This document shows positions 1 to 5,734 of a DNA stretch of 11,792 bases, in pieces (the first letter of the stretch is position 1; every line of letters begins with the position of its first letter). The translations under genes were made by a program, and so were the position numbers. The stretch is from Oscillospiraceae bacterium (lineage in GTDB: Bacteria > Bacillota_A > Clostridia > Oscillospirales > Oscillospiraceae): positions 1-11,792 of the forward strand of contig JAFZOC010000040.1 in the NCBI GenBank assembly GCA_017550765.1, read 5' to 3'. The notes below the pieces were generated by a model that was given only the letters and a program-made list of their open reading frames with translations, was not told where the DNA came from and did not search any database.

Positions 1-333
1 CTGGAAGACCATCGCGATGTCGCGGTCCTTCGGGGCCACGTCGTTCATCAGCTTGCCGTCGATGTACAGTTCGCCGCCGGAGATCTCCTCCAGGCCGGCC
101 ACCATGCGCAGCGTGGTGGATTTGCCGCAGCCGGAGGGACCGACCAGCACGATGAACTCCTTGTCCTTGATGTCCAGATCGAAGGCCTGAACAGCCACGA
201 CGCCTTCATCGGTGATCTGAAGGTTGGCCTTTTTCTTTTCCGGCTCATCCGCCTTTTTCTTCTTGCTCTTCTTCTGCTCGCCGCTGACGAAGGGGTACAC
301 TTTTTTGATGTTTTTCAGTTGAACCTCTGCCAT
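1..333 (-). CDS. Sugar ABC transporter ATP-binding subunit, MsmK/UgpC-like (5' part only, runs off left edge)
   Basis: This is the nucleotide-binding subunit that powers carbohydrate ABC importers on the cytoplasmic face of the membrane. Only the first 111 codons lie in the window. The protein begins [15 protein letters not shown] and has Walker [10 protein letters not shown] at about residues 64-72. The region after it ([20 protein letters not shown]) and [12 protein letters not shown] with the Q-loop at the window edge are typical of the MsmK/UgpC/MalK group. The ATG at 333-331 follows AAGGAGG at good spacing. A lysine-rich stretch at about residues 19-36 (KKSKKKK, then PEKKK) interrupts the usual short first strand-turn-strand. 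A LacI-family gene is divergent, with a consensus promoter in the gap. MsmK-type ATPases often serve several sugar importers, so no substrate can be given. The family is secure. The symbol is left empty because msmK and ugpC cannot be separated here. Confidence 0.93.
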   Translation of the reverse strand, partial: MAEVQLKNIKKVYPFVSGEQKKSKKKKADEPEKKKANLQITDEGVVAVQAFDLDIKDKEFIVLVGPSGCGKSTTLRMVAGLEEISGGELYIDGKLMNDVAPKDRDIAMVFQ

Positions 334-402
334 ATTGTATCCTCCTTATTTCTGTTCGGGCACACATCCGGCGTCCTTGTTTACACGATGCGGATAGGTG
401 AA

Positions 403-417
403 CAAAATGTAAACTAT
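403..417 (-). promoter_or_regulatory. Candidate LacI-family operator, copy 1 (15-nt motif)
   Basis: The minus strand reads ATAGTTTACATTTTG, identical to plus-strand 545-559. It lies at about +5 to +19 of the predicted msmK-like transcript. The half-site GTTTACA recurs in the same gap at 379-385, and TTTACA at 476-481. A regulator encoded next door and two exact copies in one 295-nt gap suggest operators. Binding itself is inferred. Confidence 0.5.
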
Positions 418-428
418 CCTTCAATGTC

Positions 429-457
429 ATCATACGGCAAGTTTTACGAAATGTCAA
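429..457 (-). promoter_or_regulatory. Promoter of the MsmK/UgpC-like gene
   Basis: On the minus strand a perfect -35 TTGACA (457-452) is followed by a 17-nt spacer and a -10 TATGAT (434-429). The predicted start is near 422, about 90 nt upstream of the ATG at 333. The candidate operator at 403-417 would lie just downstream of the start, a usual place for LacI-type repression. Confidence 0.8.
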
Positions 458-475
458 CGGTGAATTCGAGAAATA

Positions 476-490
476 TTTACACTTTGTAAA
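476..490. promoter_or_regulatory. Palindromic candidate operator TTTACA-N3-TGTAAA
   Basis: TTTACA (476-481) and TGTAAA (485-490) form perfect 6-nt inverted arms around CTT. It lies between the other two candidate operators and upstream of both predicted promoters, consistent with a looping or auxiliary LacI-family site. That role is inferred. Confidence 0.45.
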
Positions 491-544
491 GATTTCTAAA
501 GGAAGATGCACGTAATTGTGCAAAATCCACAGTTGCAAGGGCGA

Positions 545-559
545 ATAGTTTACATTTTG
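545..559 (+). promoter_or_regulatory. Candidate LacI-family operator, copy 2 (15-nt motif)
   Basis: ATAGTTTACATTTTG is the exact inverted copy of 403-417. It lies just upstream of the predicted regulator promoter at 566-599, so it could serve autoregulation or DNA looping with the other sites. Confidence 0.5.
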
Positions 560-565
560 CACATC

Positions 566-599
566 TTGTTTTTTACAATGAGGCGTGATATAGTAATAT
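566..599 (+). promoter_or_regulatory. Promoter of the LacI-family regulator gene
   Basis: Two overlapping readings exist: TTGTTT (566-571), 17-nt spacer, TATAGT (589-594); or TTTACA (572-577), 16-nt spacer, TAATAT (594-599). Either gives a start near 602 and a short leader before the ATG at 629. It is weaker than the divergent promoter, as often seen for regulator genes. Confidence 0.55.
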
Positions 600-628
600 C
601 AGAAGCAATTATCCGGGGAGTGAGCAGA

Positions 629-1654
629 ATGGCAGTCAAACGAGTAACGATGCAGGAGATCGCCGACGCCTGCGGCTTGTCCCGCAACACGGTCTCCAAG
701 ATCTTCAACGATCGGGGCGCCGTGCCCGAGGCCACGAAAAAGTTGGTGCTGCAGAAAGCGCAGGAGCTGGGCTACGGCCAGATTCCGGAGGATACGCCGG
801 TCGCGCCGGAGGGCAGCCGAAACGTCGCCCTGCTGACGCAGCACAAGCTCCTCAGTCACAATTTCGGCGCTTTCTTTATCACGAGCTTCACCGATTCGAT
901 CTGCCGCGCGGGCTATACGATGAAGATGTACGAAATATCCTCCGAGGAGATCGCGGCGAAGAAGCTGCCGCCTCATCTTGATCTGGAAGACACGGCAGCC
1001 GTTTTGTGTATCGAGCTGTTTGACAAAGCCTATCAGGAGATGGTCAGCACGCTTGGCCTTCCCTGCGTCTTCGTGGACGGCTACGCCAACGCGAACCGGG
1101 CGATCCTGAACTGCGATTTTGTCACGATGGAAAACTTCGCGGCCGTCATCAACATGACCGACCGCATGATCGACGCCGGCGCCAGACGGATCGGCTTTGT
1201 CGGCGACAAGGAGCACTGCAACAGCTTTTCCGAGCGTTGGACCGGCTTTGTCGCAGCTATGACGGCGAAGGGACTGCCGATCGACCAGGCGTTGTGCATC
1301 CTCGATCCCGACGGGCCGGAATACGGAGACGACGAATGGGTGCTGCGGAAGCTGGAGGCCATGCCCGCGATCCCGGACGGCTTTGTCTGCGCCAACGACT
1401 TCCTGGCGATCCATCTGATGCGCGCGCTGAAAATGCGCGGCCTACGCATCCCGGAGGATGTGATGGTGACCGGCTTCGACGGCTCGCCGGAAGCTGCGAT
1501 CGTCGAACCGAAGCTGACCACCGCACAGATCAACAGTACCGAGATCGGCCGCCTCGCCGCCGTATTCCTGCTGGATCGCATCCAGAATCCCGAAAAGCCC
1601 TTCCGCCGCCTGGTCGAAATCTCTCCCCTCCTCTGGGGCGGCACGACGAGGTGA
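629..1654 (+). CDS. LacI-family transcriptional regulator
   Basis: A 341-residue DNA-binding repressor of the LacI/GalR family, usually a dimer or tetramer released by a sugar or sugar phosphate. Residues 5-25 form the helix-turn-helix (VTMQEIADACGLSRNTVSKI), followed by the usual minor-groove and hinge segment ending KAQELGY. The rest is a periplasmic-binding-protein-like effector domain, with FVCANDFLAIHLMRAL and DVMVTGFDGSPEA near the C-terminal end as in the family. The length matches the usual 330-345 residues. ATG 629 is chosen because GGGGAG lies 8 nt upstream and MAVKRVTMQEIA matches the family start. An in-frame GTG at 620 is a weaker option. It diverges from the sugar ABC ATPase gene and probably controls it and itself through the TTTACA sites. 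The inducer is unknown. Most of the gap around its promoter is AT-rich, unlike the gene. Confidence 0.93.
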   Translation: MAVKRVTMQEIADACGLSRNTVSKIFNDRGAVPEATKKLVLQKAQELGYGQIPEDTPVAPEGSRNVALLTQHKLLSHNFGAFFITSFTDSICRAGYTMKMYEISSEEIAAKKLPPHLDLEDTAAVLCIELFDKAYQEMVSTLGLPCVFVDGYANANRAILNCDFVTMENFAAVINMTDRMIDAGARRIGFVGDKEHCNSFSERWTGFVAAMTAKGLPIDQALCILDPDGPEYGDDEWVLRKLEAMPAIPDGFVCANDFLAIHLMRALKMRGLRIPEDVMVTGFDGSPEAAIVEPKLTTAQINSTEIGRLAAVFLLDRIQNPEKPFRRLVEISPLLWGGTTR

Positions 1655-1667
1655 GCAAAAAAGGACA

Positions 1668-1708
1668 ATAGCCCCATCGAACGATTGCTCTTCGTCCGAT
1701 GGGGCTAT
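1668..1708 (+). terminator. Hairpin after the LacI-family gene
   Basis: A 12-bp perfect stem (ATAGCCCCATCG at 1668-1679, CGATGGGGCTAT at 1697-1708) encloses a 17-nt loop 13 nt past the stop codon. The plus-strand U-tract is weak. On the minus strand the stem is followed by a run of six T (complement of 1657-1662), so it may stop transcription from the other side as well. Confidence 0.6.
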
Positions 1709-1713
1709 GTTTA

Positions 1714-1839
1714 TCATGTGACTCTTTTCAAATAATCCTCGATTTCTCCGTTCAGAACCATCTCCGCATAAACTCTTCTGCTATTTATGTCTTCCTTCAA
1801 GCGGTCTTTGATCGCGCAGCTTTTTGATGAAATCAAAAA
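1714..1839 (-). pseudogene. Short gene tail of unknown family (probable mobile-element remnant)
   Basis: The minus strand has an open stretch of about 41 codons closed upstream by a TGA at 1842-1840. It ends in charged, protein-like sequence: INSRRVYAEMVLNGEIEDYL, then KRVT and a stop at 1714-1716. There is no ATG with a ribosome binding site at its head. The composition looks like the C-terminus of a real protein, and the position among integration debris suggests a decayed element gene. I do not recognise the family, and it could be a chance frame. Confidence 0.25.
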
Positions 1840-1961
1840 TCATCCGGGGTTTGGGGCGGCAGCCTCAACAAGTTTTTTGCGGGAAGCAAGCAGGCGGACG
1901 GCATGAGTTTTTTCAAAACTTCATGAAGGAAGCATGGCGCAGCTGACGCAAAAAATGCAGC

Positions 1962-2029
1962 GTGTATAGACACATGCATTGCTTGCTAAAGCAAAAGTGT
2001 GGCCGCACCTGCATTGCTTGCTAAAGCAA
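1962..2029. repeat. Two tandem 35-nt-period repeats with nested palindromes
   Basis: TGCATTGCTTGCTAAAGCAA occurs identically at 1975-1994 and 2010-2029, exactly 35 nt apart. Each copy contains the inverted repeat TTGCTT-N3-AAGCAA. Each is preceded by a second small palindrome-like element of 13 nt starting GTGT and containing CAC (1962-1974 and 1997-2009). Only two units exist. The arrangement resembles iterated protein-binding sites such as recombinase, excisionase or origin sites. No protein is known to bind here. Confidence 0.7.
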
Positions 2030-2049
2030 GCAAATCACTTACCTGTACA

Positions 2050-2102
2050 TAAGAGATCTCCCTGCTGTGTGAGTTCGCCGCTCGCACAGCAGGGAGATCT
2101 TT
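2050..2102. terminator. Strong stem-loop terminator downstream of the ATPase remnant
   Basis: A perfect 16-bp stem (AGATCTCCCTGCTGTG and its complement CACAGCAGGGAGATCT) encloses a 15-nt loop. It is flanked by TTTT on the plus side and a shorter T-rich stretch on the minus side. It lies directly past the stop codon of the minus-strand gene at 2105, which it would serve. Confidence 0.8.
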
Positions 2103-2104
2103 TG

Positions 2105-2742
2105 TCAATATCTCATCCGTTCCATCGTGACCTCGTGCAGATATTCTCGCTTCGCGGACTCGTGAACGCACCAGTCGCTGAAGCGTTCCAGACCGAAGAC
2201 GACGATCTCAGGGTCGTAAAACGTGTCGTCAAAGCGGACGGCATACAGAATGCTTTGCAGTTCCTTTTTCGTATAGCGGATCGTCAGGGACTGCGGGAAA
2301 ACATAAATCCTGGCACCGTGATCCTGATCTTCAACGCAGTGCAGAACAACGCTGCTTCCGTCCGGCATCTTCAGAGGAAGGTATCGGCAGTTATCCAAAT
2401 ATCCTTTGCTCCGGCTGCTGTCATAGCGATGACATTCTCCGGCGAGGATCATCCGGCGGCAGGCCTGATGGAACGAAGGAAGCGCGATCGCGTCGTCCAG
2501 ATCCGAAAGGACAAATTGCAAATGCTCCTCCGGCCGCATGATCTGTTCCGTCTTTCGCAGATACGCATACCGGCACCATGCGGCATAGTACGTGTTGGCC
2601 AGCTCGTATTTTGCGTAGGTGCCACTTTTGTCGTGTCTCGCAACGACAAAGCCGGCGTCGACCAGCGCGTCCAGATACTTCCCGCATTTGTTGTTGGCAA
2701 AGTTCACGTCTTTTGCAATTTCACTCAAGCGATGCTTTCCGA
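2105..2742 (-). pseudogene. DUF234-like AAA ATPase, C-terminal remnant (5' half lost)
   Basis: About 210 residues remain. They start with a winged-helix segment (HRLSEIAKDVNFANNKCGKY), continue through LVDAGFV and a sequence like YELANTYYAAWCRYAY, and end in a degenerate segment with VVLHCVED and EIVVFGLERFSDWC. This matches the winged-helix and DUF234 nuclease-like C-terminal part of archaeal-type ATPases, usually about 450 residues and of unclear role. The Walker A and B domain is absent. Homology stops at about 2737-2755, where integrase sequence on the opposite strand begins. The open frame continues to an ATG at 2827, but that extension is antisense to the integrase and has no family resemblance. 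A terminator follows the stop. The family call rests on motif memory, so it is moderate. The truncation itself is clear. Confidence 0.6.
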
Positions 2743-3431
2743 ATCCATCTGATATGTGCGATCTGCCAAAGGTTATCAAAAAGGATATCCGTCCCCTGGA
2801 GAAGGACGACATCTCCCTTTTCCTCAACGCGATCCGCGGGCACGAGTTCGAGTATCTGTATCAGATAACGCTCTTCACCGGTCTGCGGCAGGGAGAGGTG
2901 CTGGGTCTGACCTGGGACTGCGTTGATTTCGAGCACAAGACGCTCTACATTAACAAGCAGCTCCAAAAGGATCAGAAGATCGGCGGGAAGTATGCGCTCG
3001 TGCCGACCAAGAACAGCAGAAGCCGGATCGTCACGGCCGTCGATCCCGTCATGGCGGTGCTGCGGAAGGTAAAGCAGGAGCAGACGCGCAAAAAGGAGAT
3101 CGCCGACGCGGCGTGGAGCAATCCCTGGAATCTGGTGTTCACCAACGACTTTGGCGGACATCTCTGCCATTTCACGGTGTATCACCGCTTCAAGGATATC
3201 GTGAGAGGGATCGGGCTGGATAATGCGCGCTTCCATGATCTGCGCCACAGCTATGCGGTCGTGTCCATCGAGAGCGGCGATGATATCAAAACCGTGCAGA
3301 GCAACCTCGGGCACGCGACGGCGAGCTTCACGCTGGACGTCTACGGCCACGTTTCCCAGAAGATGCGCCAGCAGTCGGCCGACCGCATGGAGCGGTTCAT
3401 CCAGGCTCTGCCCGTTCCAGTAAGTATATAG
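2742..3431 (+). pseudogene. Tyrosine recombinase/integrase, catalytic domain only (5' part lost)
   Basis: Phage or transposon-type tyrosine integrases cut and rejoin att sites. Recognisable sequence starts at about NPSDMCDLPKV (2742), the segment linking the core-binding and catalytic domains. The arm-binding and core-binding regions, usually 150-160 residues, are missing. Counting from an in-frame ATG at 2754, the catalytic set is complete: R45 in TGLRQGE, K86 in PTKNSRS, H161 and R164 in HDLRH, H187 in LGHAT, and Y197 in DVYGH. The frame is open to the stop at 3429-3431. There is no good ribosome binding site before 2754. Upstream in-frame sequence is antisense to the ATPase remnant. The gene points at the 3' end of tRNA-Ser, a common arrangement for an integrase beside its attachment site. 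Probably inactive, although a short catalytic-domain protein could be made. Confidence 0.85.
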
Positions 3432-3490
3432 CATGACGCGAGGGTCGATCCGTCCAATCTCTGATTCTTCATAAAGGGTCAGAGGACGCG

Positions 3491-3525
3491 AAAAACCCTG
3501 TATTCGTTGAGAATACAGGGTTTTT
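3491..3525 (-). terminator. Bidirectional terminator between tRNA-Ser and integrase remnant
   Basis: A perfect 15-bp stem (AAAAACCCTGTATTC at 3491-3505, its complement at 3511-3525) has a GTTGA loop. T-runs on both sides make it work in either direction. It starts 1 nt past the tRNA CCA end and so mainly terminates the tRNA transcript. Confidence 0.9.
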
Positions 3526-3526
3526 C

Positions 3527-3620
3527 TGGCGCAGAAGGAGGGATTTGAACCCTCGCGGCGTTTTATAGACACCCTACTCCCTTAGCAGGGGAGCCCCTTC
3601 GGCCTCTTGGGTACTTCTGC
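3527..3620 (-). tRNA. tRNA-Ser (anticodon GCU)
   Basis: A 94-nt serine tRNA that reads AGC/AGU codons. On the minus strand the acceptor stem GCAGAAG pairs with CTTCTGC, followed by discriminator G and an encoded CCA. The D stem is CCC/GGG. The anticodon stem is CTCCC/GGGAG with loop CTGCTAA (anticodon GCT). A long variable arm, typical of class II tRNAs, has the stem GGTG/CGCC. The T arm is GAGGG-TTCAAAT-CCCTC. It has its own promoter and terminator. The integrase remnant just past its 3' end suggests it was an integration site, but no repeated tRNA 3' end is found elsewhere in the window. Confidence 0.97.
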
Positions 3621-3633
3621 ATGCCGCCAAAGT

Positions 3634-3662
3634 ATAATAGCACAGCGTCCTTTGCTTGTCAA
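3634..3662 (-). promoter_or_regulatory. Promoter of tRNA-Ser
   Basis: Consensus -35 TTGACA (3662-3657), a 17-nt spacer, and -10 TATTAT (3639-3634). The predicted start near 3627 is about 7 nt before the tRNA. The strength suits a stable RNA gene. Confidence 0.88.
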
Positions 3663-3664
3663 GC

Positions 3665-3722
3665 AAAAACTCCTGTCCCCCAAGGAGCGCGTCTCCCATC
3701 CCGAGGGAGGCGTTCTCCTTGG
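3665..3722 (-). terminator. Probable terminator of the GH2 gene
   Basis: On the minus strand a small stem CTCCT/AGGAG (3687-3683 with 3674-3670) is followed at once by five T. A larger, imperfect alternative hairpin (3680-3687 with 3715-3722) overlaps it. The T-run ends 2 nt before the tRNA -35 box. Confidence 0.5.
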
Positions 3723-3775
3723 GCGCGGACGGAGAGCGAAGGGCCTATCCCGTCCCCTCCGCATCCGGCGGGCTC

Positions 3776-5521
3776 TCAGTCCCGCACGGCCTCCTGCAGA
3801 GCCCGGGCCAGGCCCGCCAGCTCCACCGGCCGCAGCTTCTGCACGGCCCGGTCGAAGGTCAGAAGGCCGTTGGTCTCATCCTCCACATCGCTGACCTGGG
3901 TATAGACCGCGCCGCAGAGGCCCTGGCGGACCAGCGGGACGATATGCTCCCAGTACAGGGACTGGATGCCCCGGACCAGCTCCTCCCGGCTGCCGTAGAT
4001 GCGGTAGCCATAGGTCTTGTCCCGGTCGGCGCTGTGTTCGTCGCTCTTCCAGACGTATCCCCCGAACTCCGAGAGGAGCTGGGGCCGATGCTCCTTCCCC
4101 AGCTGGAGCTTGTCGAAATAGATGTGCAGGCTCTCCACATCGCTCTTCGTCTGCTTGAACCAGCCGGAAGTGGCATCCACGAAGCGCTCCGGGTCCAGCT
4201 CTTTCAGCCGCGCATAGGCGTCGTCGGCGCAGAACTGGCCCCAGCCCTCGTTGAAGATGGTCCACAGGCAGACGCAGGGGTGGCTCTGCAGGAGCCGGAC
4301 GGTCTCCTCCATGGCCTGCAGGAAGTTCCGCCGCCCCTCCGGGTCCGGATGGAGCCCTTCGTCCCGCGTGCGGAGGTTCACCTTGGCCGTGGGCAGCGCA
4401 GTGTCCCGCAGATAACGGTAGTCGCCATTGTTGACCATGTCCTGGAACACGATCATTCCCAGGCGGTCGCAGTCGTAGTAGAAGCGCTCCGGCTCGATCT
4501 TGATGTGCTTGCGCAGGGTGTTGAAGCCCAGGCGCTTCATGGCGGTGATGTCCATGACGTAGGCCATGGGACTGGCGGGGGTGTAGAGCCCGTCGCTCCA
4601 GTAGCCCTGATCCAGCAGACCGTGGAAAAAGTAGGGCTCCCCGTTGAGGCAGAGGCGCATCTTGCCCCTGCGCTCTTCGACCGTCAGGGTGCGCAGGGCG
4701 AAGTAGGACTCCACCTTGTCCTCCCCCGCCATGAGCACGAAGGGATACAGCTCCGGATGCTCCGGCGACCAGAGCCGGGGCTGCTCCAGCCGGATATGGG
4801 CGCGGCCCTCTGTCAGGGGATAGCGTCGGCCATCCGCCAGCACTTCGCCCTCGCGCACGCCCTCGGCCCGGATCTCCGCCCAGTCCAGTCCGGTATGGAT
4901 CTCCAGGCGGCGCACATAGGTCTCCGGCACAGGCTCCAGCCAGACCGTCTGCCAGATGCCGGAGCAGGGGGTGTACCACATGCCGCCCCGGTCCCTGCGC
5001 TGTTTGCCCCAGGGGAAGCGTTGGTCCAGGTCGTTGACCACCGTGACCGCCAGCTCGTTGGGCCCGGGGACCAGGGCCTCCGTGACGTCGACGGTGAAGG
5101 GCAGATAGCCGTTTTCGTGGCGGGCCAGCTCCCGGCCGTTCACCGCCACCGCAGTCTCCCGCATCACCGCGCCGAAGTGCAGCAGCACCCGGCGGCCGGC
5201 CCAGCTCTCGGGGACGCGGAAGCTCCGGCGATAGACCATCTCCTCGCCGATCTCCGGCGGCCGCTCCACGCCGGACAGCAGGCTCTCCGGGCAGAAGGGA
5301 ACCCGGACCGCGGTCTCCCGGCCTTCGGCACCCTTCCCGCGCTCGGGATCCGCGCCTTTCCTTCGGCGCAGGAGGCCGCCCTTCTTCCCGCGCTCCCGGA
5401 TCTGGAGCTGCCATTCTCCGTTCAGGCAGAGCCAGTCCTCCCGCCGCAGCTGCGGCCGGGGATAGCTCATCCAGGGCAGGCCCTTCAGCTCCCGCCCGGT
5501 CTTGGTATACAGTCTCTCCAT
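3776..5521 (-). CDS. Glycoside hydrolase family 2 (beta-galactosidase/beta-glucuronidase-like)
   Basis: A 581-residue cytoplasmic glycosidase with no signal peptide. Family GH2 enzymes remove terminal beta-linked galactose, glucuronate, mannose and related sugars with retention of configuration. Residues about 28-200 are the jelly-roll sugar-binding domain (WLCLNGEWQL, YRRSFRVPESW, SGIWQTVWLEPV). About 200-285 is the Ig-like middle domain, and 290-581 is the TIM barrel (FFHGLLDQGYWSDGLYTP, GFNTLRKHIKIEPERFYYDC). The acid/base is E425 in TIFNEGWGQ and the likely nucleophile is E485 in LLSEFGGY. The start at 5521 follows GGGGAGGAA with 8-nt spacing. A longer frame to 5647 crosses the promoter and is rejected. 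Residues about 42-70 form a basic, low-complexity insertion (GKKGGLLRRRKG) in the sugar-binding domain. It is divergent from the alpha/beta hydrolase. The substrate cannot be set from sequence alone. Confidence 0.92.
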   Translation of the reverse strand: MERLYTKTGRELKGLPWMSYPRPQLRREDWLCLNGEWQLQIRERGKKGGLLRRRKGADPERGKGAEGRETAVRVPFCPESLLSGVERPPEIGEEMVYRRSFRVPESWAGRRVLLHFGAVMRETAVAVNGRELARHENGYLPFTVDVTEALVPGPNELAVTVVNDLDQRFPWGKQRRDRGGMWYTPCSGIWQTVWLEPVPETYVRRLEIHTGLDWAEIRAEGVREGEVLADGRRYPLTEGRAHIRLEQPRLWSPEHPELYPFVLMAGEDKVESYFALRTLTVEERRGKMRLCLNGEPYFFHGLLDQGYWSDGLYTPASPMAYVMDITAMKRLGFNTLRKHIKIEPERFYYDCDRLGMIVFQDMVNNGDYRYLRDTALPTAKVNLRTRDEGLHPDPEGRRNFLQAMEETVRLLQSHPCVCLWTIFNEGWGQFCADDAYARLKELDPERFVDATSGWFKQTKSDVESLHIYFDKLQLGKEHRPQLLSEFGGYVWKSDEHSADRDKTYGYRIYGSREELVRGIQSLYWEHIVPLVRQGLCGAVYTQVSDVEDETNGLLTFDRAVQKLRPVELAGLARALQEAVRD

Positions 5522-5591
5522 CGCACAGTTCCTCCCCGGTGCCGCCGGACGTCCGCTCCGCCCCCGCAGAGGGGGCGTTCTCTCCGTCTCG

Positions 5592-5620
5592 ATCTTATCA
5601 TGCGAGCGCCCGGTTGTAAA
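5592..5620 (-). promoter_or_regulatory. Promoter of the GH2 gene
   Basis: -35 TTTACA (5620-5615), a 17-nt spacer and -10 TAAGAT (5597-5592) on the minus strand. The predicted start near 5585 gives a leader of about 64 nt before the ATG at 5521. Confidence 0.7.
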
Positions 5621-5654
5621 GCCGGAAGAGGCGGGCCCGTCACGCAATTATCGC

Positions 5655-5683
5655 TTGCCCCCGGCTCGGATCTCTGGTATATT
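5655..5683 (+). promoter_or_regulatory. Promoter of the alpha/beta hydrolase gene
   Basis: -35 TTGCCC (5655-5660), a 17-nt spacer and -10 TATATT (5678-5683). The start is near 5690 with a leader of about 45 nt. It is back to back with the GH2 promoter, their -35 boxes about 35 nt apart. No convincing operator is seen between them. Confidence 0.68.
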
Positions 5684-5734
5684 GGTAGACAGAGAGACGT
5701 GGGCGCTGCCCGCAAGATCAAAGGAGGCTGTCTT

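Noticed and set aside
380..560. Catabolite (cre) site or riboswitch in the divergent gap
   Set aside because: No match to the usual cre pattern with a central CG, and no conserved riboswitch-like stem set. The TTTACA sites explain the region better.
245..562. Open minus-strand frame of 105 codons across the divergent promoter region
   Set aside because: It overlaps the coding start of the ABC ATPase in another frame and runs through the promoter and operators. The translation is not protein-like.
620..628. GTG at 620 as start of the LacI-family regulator
   Set aside because: The purine-rich GGGGAG would then touch the start codon. ATG 629 has proper spacing and fits the family N-terminus.
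1962..2029. CRISPR-like array
   Set aside because: Only two units, with a 15-nt gap that is itself partly conserved, and no cas genes nearby.
2743..2827. N-terminal extension of the minus-strand ATPase remnant to an ATG at 2827
   Set aside because: These codons are antisense to conserved integrase sequence and show no family similarity. The real 5' end of the gene is missing.
3656..5734. Long open plus-strand frame continuous with the alpha/beta hydrolase
   Set aside because: It is antisense to the well-supported GH2 gene, low in complexity, and crosses two promoters. High GC makes such frames by chance. The hydrolase starts at 5735 with a clear ribosome binding site.
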